NCBI GenBank assembly: GCA_964607375.1
Contig: CAZSJY010000004.1
Coordinates: forward strand, 1 to 51,533
Length of the DNA: 51,533 bases
Direction: 5' to 3'
Source of the DNA: JACNLC01 sp964607375
GTDB taxonomy: Bacteria > Fidelibacterota > Marinisomatia > SCGC-AAA003-L08 > JACNLC01
A program made the position numbers and the translations under genes. The notes under the pieces are model-generated. The model searched no databases. It was not told the DNA's origin and saw only the letters and a list, made by a program, of their open reading frames with translations. Shown here piece after piece: positions 15,591 to 23,842 of this stretch (positions are counted from its first letter, which is position 1; each line of letters starts with the position of its first letter).

Positions 15591-17861
15591 ATGGTTAAGG
15601 TTATGGCAATAAAAACACAAAAGAAATTGTTTCTATTGATGATTGTATTTTCAGCACTAATAGGACAAACACAAACTGTAATTGGTGAAGGTCTCCTTGG
15701 CCAAGACCTACTTGATTATCTTGTTGAGAATTATAAACCAATAAGCACACTTGGTTATGATAATGCAAGAGAAAAGCTCTATGGTGAAATTGATATACAA
15801 AACGGAAATCAATTAGTAGGAGTTTATTCTGGTTATACAATTACAATTACAGATTTACAAAATCCATTGCCAGAGGTTACCGAACAGGGAATGAATTGCG
15901 AGCATACTTGGCCTCAGAGCTTAGGTTCAAGTGTAGAACCCCAAAAAAGTGATATGCACCATCTCTATCCTACTCGACTTGAAGTTAATTCTTCACGCAA
16001 TAATGCCCCATATTACGAAATTAATGATTATAATACTGATACTTGGTTTAGGAATAACTACTCACAATCTACAATTCCAACAAATTCAATTGAAGAGTAT
16101 AGTGAAAAAGAAAATGATACTCCTGATAAATTTGAACCACGAGAAGACCATAAAGGTAATGCATCCCGTTCTATATTTTATTATTACACAATGTATCAAG
16201 ATGGTGCTGATGAAACATTTTTCAACCAACAGAAGAATACTTTAAAGAACTGGAATTCAATCGATGTAGTTAATCAAAGAGAATATGATAGGACTATGGC
16301 TATCGCTGGATATCAAAATGGGAAACCCAATCCATTTGTTTTGGACTCTACATTAATCAAAAGAATATGGTTTTATGATGAAGTTGAACCAGTCAAAAAT
16401 ATTGTGATTAATGAATTACACTATAATCCAACTCCAGATCAAGGTGCTGATGATGACTACGAATTTTTGGAATTGTTTAATCTAGAAAACGAATCAATAG
16501 ATTTGTTTGGTTATTATTTCTCAGATGGAATTTCTCTATACTTTTCAGAAAATGATATTATCCAAGCCAACAGTTTTGTAGTATTAGCAAAAAATGGTAC
16601 AACTTATTCTAATAGCATTGAGTGGACATCAGGCAACTTAGGAAACTCTGGAGAAACCATTACATTTGTAAATCCAGATGGTCTGGTTGTTGACCAAGTA
16701 AATTATGGAAACTCGAGTCCTTGGCCATCTTCACCGAACGGAGTTGGACCATCATTGGAATTGACTACTGTAGAATCAGATAATAATTCACCATCAAATT
16801 GGCTTGCAAGCTTAGAAGTGGGCGGTACTCCGGGATATCCAAATTCTGTATCAAATAATAATCCATATTTACAGATTAATTTTCCAAATGGTGGAGAGTC
16901 ATTATACATTGGACAAACCACAACTATTGAGTGGATTGCTCATAATATTGATTCTCATATCCGAATTTTGATTTATGAAAATGGTTCTGAAGTAGATACT
17001 ATAGCAACTGTTTTGTCATCACAATTCCAATGGAGTTGGGAAGTATCAGAAACATTGTTCCCATCCAATTTATACAAAATTGTTATTGAGGATAGTTCTA
17101 CTGGAGATGTTTTAGATGAAAGTGATACCAATTTTTCGATATCTAATGAAAACCAACTTGGTAGCGATTTATTAATATCGGAGTACTGTGAAGGATCAGG
17201 GTACAACAAATATCTTGAAATATTTAATCCCACAAATGAAACTATAAGCTTGAATGACTATCAAATATGGAAAATAACAAATGGAGGTGAATGGTACCAA
17301 TACTCTTTATCAATGACAGGAGAAATTGTTTCCAATGATGTTTATGTAATTTACCATAGTGGTGCTGATAATGAAATTGTTCAACAAGGAGATATAACTT
17401 GGACTCAATCCAATTGGAATGGTGATGATGCAATTGGTTTAGCGAAAAATGGAGAATTAATAGATGTAATTGGTACTGATGGAGTTGATCCCGGTAATGG
17501 ATGGAGTGTATCAGGTGTTACAGATGCCACAAAAGATCACACTATTGTTCGCAAACCAGAGGTGCTGGCTGGGGCAACCGATTGGTTGTTATCTTCCGAA
17601 ACTCAGTGGTTTGTTTATCCACAGGATACTTTTGAATATTTGGGATTTCACATAATAGAAACTGACCAATGTGCACAAGTATTATTAGGTGATTATAACT
17701 CTGATGATGTCGTAGATCTACTAGATGTTATTGGGGTTGTAGATGTTATATTGGGAATTGATTCTCCAACAGAAATTCAAGTTTGTGCTTCAGATCTAAA
17801 TCAAAATGAAATGATAGAAATAGTAGATATAGTTCAAATTGTTGATTTAATTCTTGATTGA
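15591..17861 (+). CDS. secreted endonuclease I-family nuclease with lamin-tail and dockerin-like domains, 756 aa
   Basis: The domains in order are as follows. A signal peptide spans about 1-27. An EndA-type nuclease follows, with NCEHTWPQS at 102-110 and SDMHHLYPTRLEVNSSRNN at 120-138, the DNA/RNA non-specific endonuclease I signature. A lamin-tail domain starts IVINELHYNP. A beta-sandwich like the GPI-anchored Ser-Thr-rich type comes next (LQINFPNGGESLYIGQTTTI). A second lamin-tail domain starts LLISEYCEGSGYNKYLEIFNP. The C-terminal pair of Ca-binding repeats is dockerin-like (GDYNSDDVVDLLDVIGVVD and a second copy). There is no NPFNP sorting tail. The role is probably extracellular nucleic acid digestion for nutrients. 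The ATG at 15591 lacks a close ribosome site, and the ATG at 15603 is an alternative. Confidence 0.88.
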   Translation: MVKVMAIKTQKKLFLLMIVFSALIGQTQTVIGEGLLGQDLLDYLVENYKPISTLGYDNAREKLYGEIDIQNGNQLVGVYSGYTITITDLQNPLPEVTEQGMNCEHTWPQSLGSSVEPQKSDMHHLYPTRLEVNSSRNNAPYYEINDYNTDTWFRNNYSQSTIPTNSIEEYSEKENDTPDKFEPREDHKGNASRSIFYYYTMYQDGADETFFNQQKNTLKNWNSIDVVNQREYDRTMAIAGYQNGKPNPFVLDSTLIKRIWFYDEVEPVKNIVINELHYNPTPDQGADDDYEFLELFNLENESIDLFGYYFSDGISLYFSENDIIQANSFVVLAKNGTTYSNSIEWTSGNLGNSGETITFVNPDGLVVDQVNYGNSSPWPSSPNGVGPSLELTTVESDNNSPSNWLASLEVGGTPGYPNSVSNNNPYLQINFPNGGESLYIGQTTTIEWIAHNIDSHIRILIYENGSEVDTIATVLSSQFQWSWEVSETLFPSNLYKIVIEDSSTGDVLDESDTNFSISNENQLGSDLLISEYCEGSGYNKYLEIFNPTNETISLNDYQIWKITNGGEWYQYSLSMTGEIVSNDVYVIYHSGADNEIVQQGDITWTQSNWNGDDAIGLAKNGELIDVIGTDGVDPGNGWSVSGVTDATKDHTIVRKPEVLAGATDWLLSSETQWFVYPQDTFEYLGFHIIETDQCAQVLLGDYNSDDVVDLLDVIGVVDVILGIDSPTEIQVCASDLNQNEMIEIVDIVQIVDLILD

Positions 17862-18134
17862 TAATAACTTCCCTATCAACAACTTAGTCTATATAAACGC
17901 TAATGTCCTCAAAAACCAACAATTCTTTCTAATTTTCATTATTGCTGTCCAAGACAAATTAGATTCCGTTTTATATTGATACATTAGTTTTTCAAGCTCG
18001 ACGAGAGTTATTTGTTTTGGACAGATTGGAATGTGGTGAGTTGTAGGTTGTTTAAATTGTGTAATTGGTTGAATAGTTGTAAACTTTATTATGTGTTTTA
18101 TACTATGTCTTATACCAATTTAATGGTGATTAAA

Positions 18135-19166
18135 ATGAAAACTACTAAACGAGTTCTTTATGTATTATTTATTCTATTGATATTATCAGTTGTGTGGGGA
18201 CGGGATTGTATTGATGGTGTTGAAGTGGAGTTATGGGGTGAGTGTTATGATATTGAGGAAACAACTGAGTTGGATTTATCAGTGAGTGGACTCACAGGAG
18301 GAATTCCACCAGAGATAGGGAACCTCACGAATTTAACTGATTTGTCTTTATCTTCTAACCAACTCACAGGCGAGGTCCCACCAGAGATAGGTAACCTGCC
18401 GAATTTAACTTGGTTGAGTTTAGGTTGGAACCAACTCACAGGAGAGGTCCCACAAGAGATTGGGAACCTCGTGAATCTTGAAATTTTGTCTTTATCTTCT
18501 AACCAACTCACAGGCGAGGTCCCAGAAGAGATATGTAGTCTAGCAGGTAGTTACCTTTCATTATATAACAACCAACTTTGTCCGCCATATCCAGGGTGTT
18601 TGGATTTAAGTGATATTGGAGAGCAAGATACATCTGAATGTGAAGATTTTGAATGTGATGATGGTTTTGTAGAATTATGGAATTTCTGTTTTGATATTGA
18701 GACTACTACTGAGTTACATTTATCAAATAGTGGTTTAACAGGAGAGGTCCCACCAGAGATATGTAATCTATCAGGTATTGTCCTTTCATTATCAAACAAC
18801 CAACTTTGTCCGCCATATCCAGAATGTCTATCTGAATATGATATTGGAGAACAAGATACAACCAACTGTTCATCAACATCAATATCTGAACTATCACTTC
18901 CAATTGAATATAATTTACACCAACCATTTCCAAACCCATTTAATCCAACTACTACCATATCATTTACCATTCCCAATTCAGATATGGTGTCAGTTAAAGT
19001 TTACAATATCAATGGACAGTTAGTTGAAACAATGGTTGATGAATATTACAATGTTGGTGAATACACAATCAACTGGAACGGTAATTCACAACCAAGTGGT
19101 GTGTATCTTGTTAGAATGGAAAGTGGTGAGTTTGTTCAAACACAGAAAGTTATATTGCTGAAGTGA
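18135..19166 (+). CDS. secreted leucine-rich-repeat protein with C-terminal sorting domain, 343 aa
   Basis: It starts with a signal peptide (MKTTKRVLYVLFILLILSVVWG). Plant-type LRRs follow with the pattern LTGEVPPEIGNLxNLxxLSL. The module with CIDGVEVELWGECYDIEETTEL...NNQLCPPYPGCL...DIGEQDT occurs twice, the second copy shorter by several LRRs. The protein ends with a beta-rich tail with NPFNPTTTISFTIP, VKVYNINGQLVE and GVYLVRM...KVILLK, the type A sorting/FlgD-like tail of type IX-secreted proteins. Surface binding or adhesion is likely, and the ligand is unknown. The ATG at 18135 is chosen because the signal peptide starts there; the frame is open further upstream. Confidence 0.85.
   Translation: MKTTKRVLYVLFILLILSVVWGRDCIDGVEVELWGECYDIEETTELDLSVSGLTGGIPPEIGNLTNLTDLSLSSNQLTGEVPPEIGNLPNLTWLSLGWNQLTGEVPQEIGNLVNLEILSLSSNQLTGEVPEEICSLAGSYLSLYNNQLCPPYPGCLDLSDIGEQDTSECEDFECDDGFVELWNFCFDIETTTELHLSNSGLTGEVPPEICNLSGIVLSLSNNQLCPPYPECLSEYDIGEQDTTNCSSTSISELSLPIEYNLHQPFPNPFNPTTTISFTIPNSDMVSVKVYNINGQLVETMVDEYYNVGEYTINWNGNSQPSGVYLVRMESGEFVQTQKVILLK
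18342..18524 (+). repeat. near-identical DNA repeats inside the LRR gene
   Basis: A 39-base stretch at 18342-18380 recurs exactly at 18486-18524, with a diverged copy between them. A separate 28-base stretch at 18567-18594 recurs at 18795-18822. The identity at DNA level suggests recent repeat expansion or gene conversion. Confidence 0.85.
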
Positions 19167-19223
19167 TGAGAGATTGTATTAGAATCCTTTGATAAACCAT
19201 TAAAATGGTTAAAACAAACCGAA

Positions 19224-19245
19224 AAATAAACCCATGGGTTTATTT
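19224..19245. repeat. 22-bp perfect palindrome after the LRR gene
   Basis: An 11-bp arm beginning AAATAAACCCA is followed at once by its exact complement, with CCATGG at the centre. It lies 58 bases after the LRR stop. It may be a terminator hairpin with a tight loop or a protein-binding site. Nothing else is clear in the roughly 340-base gap 19167-19506. Confidence 0.6.
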
Positions 19246-19506
19246 CATCAAGCAGTTTTGGCCATTTACACAAAAAACTTTATATTCCAAAACGGTCTTA
19301 TAGTAATCCTCTCGCGATTATTTACTCATATTCATTCTACGGTTACATTATTTATGAGGTAACTGGCAATCGTTTTGGATAGATATGAACTTTCATAAAT
19401 AGCATAAAGTTTTACTGTGCAATATTGTAGCTAACTAACTTAAATTTAGTGCTGAATTTTTGCAACAAAATTGTGCATTAAACTCAAATTTAGAAAAGGA
19501 GAAAAA

Positions 19507-21438
19507 ATGTTATCAAAATATAGAATTATTATATTAGCGACACTTTCATTAATGTTAGTTTTTGTAATAGGTTGTGGTGGTGAAAAAAACAAGTCAGATG
19601 GAACTAAAACGGAAGAAATTACAACAAACAATGTTCCTGATGAGGTGGTTGCTCTAGAATTTGGTGGACCAGGTTTTGATGAAATCGCTGAAGATTTAGG
19701 ATATACAACATACAATTTTACCGAAGAAGACTATTTTTTCTATGGTGATCCAAGGGCTGTAAAAGGTGGCTTGCTCCGTCATATAACCAGTCGTTTCCCA
19801 GCTACTTTGAGAACTGTGGGTCAAAATTCCAATTATGTAGAAAACTCTACAATTGAAGGAATGTGTTACGAAAGCTTGATTTCTACGCACCCATTAAATT
19901 TGGATTTTGTTCCCGTATTAGCTACTCATTGGAAAATTTCCGATGATAAAATGCAATTTTGGTTTAGAATTGATCCGCGAGCAAAATTCTCTGATGGGAT
20001 GCCTGTAACATCTTATGATGTAGTTGCAACTTGGGATTTGTTAATGGATGAAACCATACTTGAACCGTCATCACAACTAGTGTATGGAAAATTTGAAAGA
20101 CCTGTTGCAGAAAGTAAATATATAGTTAGTGTAAAGTGTAAACAATTGAGCTGGAGAAATCTATTATATTTTGGTGGGATGTCCATCCTTCCAGCCCACA
20201 TACTAAATGACCTTGATGGAACTGCATATCTTGAGGAATATCAATTTAAAATGATGCCAGGTTCAGGTTCTTATATCATTTATGACAAAGATGTAGTAAA
20301 TCAAGAATCATTTACTTTGACAAGAAGAACAGATTACTGGGGTGCTGATGATAGAACTAGCTTGTATTCATCTAATTTCGATAAGATTAAGTTTATTGTT
20401 GTGAAAGATAATATGGCATTGGAATTTGAAAAATTCAAAAAAGGGGAATCAGATTTTTACACAGTATCAAAAGCACGAGAATGGGTTGAAGAATGTGACT
20501 TCAAAGCAATACAAAAGGGTTGGATTCAGAAGCACAAAGTGTATTCAGAAAAACCTGCAGGAACCAGTGGCTATGCTTTTAATATGAGAAAATGGCCGTT
20601 TAACGACAAAAGAGTTCGATATGCATTTACTTATTTGTATAATCGAGAAAAGATGAATCGCGATATGTACTACAGTGAATATTCAATGATGAATTCATTA
20701 TACACCGGTTCCGTTTATGAAAATCCGAACAATGAAAAAGTGAAGTATAATCCAGAAAAAGCAGTACAATTACTTTTTGAAGCTGGATATACAGAAAGAA
20801 ATCCGGAAGGCTGGTTGGTTCACGATGAAACAGGTAGAGTCCTTCAATTTGAAATTTCAATAGCCAAGGGATCTGCATATATGGTAACACCGGTTCAGCA
20901 AATGTTAAAAGAATACGGAATCAATATGCAAATCAAATTTATGGATGGAAATACAATGTGGAAGAATATTATGGAAAGAAATTTCACTGTCTTTATGCAA
21001 GCGTGGGGCGGTTTGGTATTCCCCAATCCTGAAACTTCATTATCATCAGAATTAGCTGACCAAAACAACACCAATAATATTACTGGGTTTATGAGCTCAC
21101 GAGTTGATGAATTACTAGATATATATGATGTTGAATTTGATCAACAGAAGCGAGTCGAAATTATCCGAGAGATTGATGGTATTTATTCAGATGTTCATCC
21201 TGCTGCTTGGGGAATTGCTCGAAATTACCAACGACTTCTTTGGTGGGACAAGTTTGGATATCCGGAATATGTAGTATCTCGATTTGGAGGTGATTATCGT
21301 TCGATTTTTGGTAGTTGGTGGATTGACCCTGAAAAAGAAGCTCGTTTAAAAGAAGCTATAGAAAATGATGAATCTCTGCCTATTGACCACAGCGATATCA
21401 AGTTCTGGCCAGAGTATTTAGAAAATCTAAATAAATAA
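19507..21438 (+). CDS. peptide ABC transporter substrate-binding lipoprotein, 643 aa
   Basis: The signal peptide ends in the lipobox VIGC with GG after it. The mature part is an SBP family 5 protein: GGLLRHITSRFPATL, FVPVLATHWKISDDK, FWFRIDPRAKFSDGMPVTSYDV and PWG-like motifs follow the YejA/OppA pattern. It captures peptides or similar ligands in the periplasm for the permeases that follow. The ATG at 19507 has AAAGGAGA upstream and is preferred over an in-frame TTG at 19471. It is the first gene of a five-gene operon. The ligand cannot be told, and the pairing with YejB/YejE-like permeases suggests oligopeptides. Confidence 0.92.
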   Translation: MLSKYRIIILATLSLMLVFVIGCGGEKNKSDGTKTEEITTNNVPDEVVALEFGGPGFDEIAEDLGYTTYNFTEEDYFFYGDPRAVKGGLLRHITSRFPATLRTVGQNSNYVENSTIEGMCYESLISTHPLNLDFVPVLATHWKISDDKMQFWFRIDPRAKFSDGMPVTSYDVVATWDLLMDETILEPSSQLVYGKFERPVAESKYIVSVKCKQLSWRNLLYFGGMSILPAHILNDLDGTAYLEEYQFKMMPGSGSYIIYDKDVVNQESFTLTRRTDYWGADDRTSLYSSNFDKIKFIVVKDNMALEFEKFKKGESDFYTVSKAREWVEECDFKAIQKGWIQKHKVYSEKPAGTSGYAFNMRKWPFNDKRVRYAFTYLYNREKMNRDMYYSEYSMMNSLYTGSVYENPNNEKVKYNPEKAVQLLFEAGYTERNPEGWLVHDETGRVLQFEISIAKGSAYMVTPVQQMLKEYGINMQIKFMDGNTMWKNIMERNFTVFMQAWGGLVFPNPETSLSSELADQNNTNNITGFMSSRVDELLDIYDVEFDQQKRVEIIREIDGIYSDVHPAAWGIARNYQRLLWWDKFGYPEYVVSRFGGDYRSIFGSWWIDPEKEARLKEAIENDESLPIDHSDIKFWPEYLENLNK

Positions 21439-21462
21439 TAACTAAAGGATAACTAACCAGTT

Positions 21463-22752
21463 ATGACAACGTATTTTATTAGACGAATATTATTGATGAT
21501 TCCAACATTTTTGGGATCAACAATTCTTGTTTTCACTATATTACAAATGGCTCCTGGAGGTCCGTTGGAACAACAAATCCAGCGACTTCAAATGGGTGCT
21601 GCAGCTGAAGGTGAAACTGCAGGGAGTGTTTCCGATATTATGAGTGGAGGTTCACAGATTCTACCGGAAAAAGCACTTAAAGAACTCAAACGATTCTATG
21701 GTTTTGACAAACCAGTTTGGCAAAGGTACTTGATGTGGCTCGGTGTTTGGCAAAGAGAAATCCAACATCGCGATTTTAAATTCAAATCAGACGAATATAC
21801 TGTAGATAAAAGAGTCGGGAAAAAAGCTGGCAAAATTCTTCGAGTAGATATCTCAAGGGATGCTGAAGGTAATCTCATTGTTTACGAAAAAGATGGATCA
21901 GAAAGTCCAATTTGGAAAGCACATATCGAGGAAACTGATGAAAATGGAGTTTTGCATTCCGTCATTTATCAGACTGAGTTTTCCGGAATTCTAACAGGAA
22001 ACTTGGGGAAATCATATACTTTTCAACAACCTGTTACTGAAGTAATGAAACCAAGATTTAAGATTTCTCTGTTTTTCGGGTTAACAGGAATGTTCTTGTC
22101 ATATATGGTTTGCGTTCCTCTTGGTATTAGAAAAGCTCTAAAACACGGCTCACCATTTGATTTTGTCTCAAGTGTGATTATTTTTGTTACATATTCAATA
22201 CCTGGTTGGGCGTTTGGTGGTGTTTTGCTTGTATTGTTCGGTGGAGGTTCGTTTTGGGATGTTTTCCCACTTGGAGGTTTTCGCTCACCAATGGAAGTTT
22301 GGGAATCACTTTCTCTTTGGGGTAAAATAGTTGACCAACTTCACCACGCAGTATTACCAATTATCGCTTGGTCTATTGCCAGTTTTACTACATTGACTGT
22401 TCTTATGAAAAACAGTCTTCTTGAACAACTTTCACAAGATTACATTAGAACCGCATTTGCTAAGGGAATTTCAGAAAAGAGAGTGGTTTGGCTCCACGCT
22501 ATCCGAAATTCTGTAATTCCAATAGCTTCTGGAATTGGTCACATAATTGGTATAGTCATTGCTGGGTCTTACCTTATTGAAAAAGTATTCAATATTGATG
22601 GATTTGGTCGATTAAGTTTCCAAGCAATTTTAGATAGAGATTATCCAATTGTACTTTCATTTTTAGTTATAACAGTAATGCTCCGACTTATAGGAAATTT
22701 ACTTTCAGATATTGTATTAGCAACCGTAGATCCAAGGATTCGATTTAGATGA
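21463..22752 (+). CDS. peptide ABC transporter permease, OppB/YejB-like, 429 aa
   Basis: It begins TTYFIRRILLMIPTFLGSTILVF (first membrane helix) and has five further helices. The EAA loop is QDYIRTAFAKGISEKRVVWLHAIRNSVIP, and the C terminus is DIVLATVDPRIRFR. The first periplasmic loop is much longer than in OppB (about 310 aa) and also longer than in YejB (about 360). It has a Gly/Ser-rich part and an insert of about 75 residues rich in Lys, Asp and Glu (around residues 95-175) before GNLGKSYTFQQPV. The gene overlaps the next one by ATGA. Confidence 0.93.
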   Translation: MTTYFIRRILLMIPTFLGSTILVFTILQMAPGGPLEQQIQRLQMGAAAEGETAGSVSDIMSGGSQILPEKALKELKRFYGFDKPVWQRYLMWLGVWQREIQHRDFKFKSDEYTVDKRVGKKAGKILRVDISRDAEGNLIVYEKDGSESPIWKAHIEETDENGVLHSVIYQTEFSGILTGNLGKSYTFQQPVTEVMKPRFKISLFFGLTGMFLSYMVCVPLGIRKALKHGSPFDFVSSVIIFVTYSIPGWAFGGVLLVLFGGGSFWDVFPLGGFRSPMEVWESLSLWGKIVDQLHHAVLPIIAWSIASFTTLTVLMKNSLLEQLSQDYIRTAFAKGISEKRVVWLHAIRNSVIPIASGIGHIIGIVIAGSYLIEKVFNIDGFGRLSFQAILDRDYPIVLSFLVITVMLRLIGNLLSDIVLATVDPRIRFR

Positions 22753-23837
22753 TATTTAAACGAAAAAAACAAAATAACGAAGAAATTTCACTATCAATAT
22801 ATAAAAAACGTTGGTTGAAATTTAAAACAATGAAACGAGGGTATTACTCGTTTGTAATCATTGTAACTCTCTATGTATTATCGTGGTTTTTACCTATAAT
22901 GATAAATAGTAAAGCACTCATTGTTCATTACGAGGGGGAGTATTTTTTTCCTGCCTTACGTGATTTTTCTTTGGTTCCAGATAGAGTATTTCGCGGAGAA
23001 GAATTTGGACAAGATGTACCTGGCCAAGCCAAATACCGTGAATTGCAAAAACAATGGCAAGTTGAAAATTCAGACAATTGGGTTATTATGCCACTTTATG
23101 AATATGGTCCCTTTGAAGATATTACATCAGGGAATAAAATGTATGACCCACCATCTAATAATCACTGGTTAGGAACGGATGATACAGGACGAGATGTTTT
23201 TGCAAGGTTGTCTTATGCTTTTAATATTTCGATTTCGTTTTCATTGTTACTTGCTCTGTTTGGATATTCCATAGGAATTGCTGTAGGAGGTGCAATGGGA
23301 TATTTCGGAGGTAAATTCGATTTATTGTTTCAGCGTATAATTGAAATTTGGTCTTCTCTACCGATGCTTTTTGTAATTATTATCATATCATCAATAATTC
23401 GACCAACTTTTTTCCTGCTGATTTTTATATATATTTTGGTAAACTGGATTGGTATGACTTACCCAATGAGGGCTGAATTTTACAGAGAAAAAGCAAAGGA
23501 TTATGTTGCGGCAGCACTTTCTATGGGGCAGAGTAATAGAAAAGTTATATTCAAGCATATATTACCAAATTCATTAGTCCCAGTTATTACTTATTTACCA
23601 TTCTCAATTGTTGGAGGTATTGCTTCGCTGGTTGGTCTTGATTATTTAGGATTTGGTATGCCACCTCCAACACCAAGTTGGGGGCAAATGCTCGATGTTG
23701 GACTACAGAACATTTCTAAATGGTGGATGGTATTTTCTCCGGTTGGAGCGGAATTTTTAACATTGATGTTAGTTGTTTTTATTGGTGAAGGGGTCCGTGA
23801 GGCTTTTGATCCAAAAGTATATTCAAGATTGAGATAA
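22749..23837 (+). CDS. peptide ABC transporter permease, OppC/YejE-like, 362 aa
   Basis: An N-terminal membrane helix follows a basic stretch. A long periplasmic loop, LIVHYEGEYFFPALRDFSL, comes next and is a YejE hallmark. It is followed by NHWLGTDDTGRDVFARLSYAFNISISFSL and five helices. The EAA loop is REKAKDYVAAALSMGQSNRKVIFKHILPNSLVP. It pairs with the YejB-like permease to form the channel. YejABEF-type importers take up oligopeptides and microcin C in enterobacteria. Here the two ATPase halves are separate genes rather than one fused YejF. Confidence 0.93.
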   Translation: MIFKRKKQNNEEISLSIYKKRWLKFKTMKRGYYSFVIIVTLYVLSWFLPIMINSKALIVHYEGEYFFPALRDFSLVPDRVFRGEEFGQDVPGQAKYRELQKQWQVENSDNWVIMPLYEYGPFEDITSGNKMYDPPSNNHWLGTDDTGRDVFARLSYAFNISISFSLLLALFGYSIGIAVGGAMGYFGGKFDLLFQRIIEIWSSLPMLFVIIIISSIIRPTFFLLIFIYILVNWIGMTYPMRAEFYREKAKDYVAAALSMGQSNRKVIFKHILPNSLVPVITYLPFSIVGGIASLVGLDYLGFGMPPPTPSWGQMLDVGLQNISKWWMVFSPVGAEFLTLMLVVFIGEGVREAFDPKVYSRLR

Positions 23838-23842
23838 TTCAA

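Noticed and set aside
18342..18824. Regular short repeats as a CRISPR array.
   Set aside because: They are in-frame leucine-rich-repeat codons, not repeats separated by unique spacers, and no cas genes are present.
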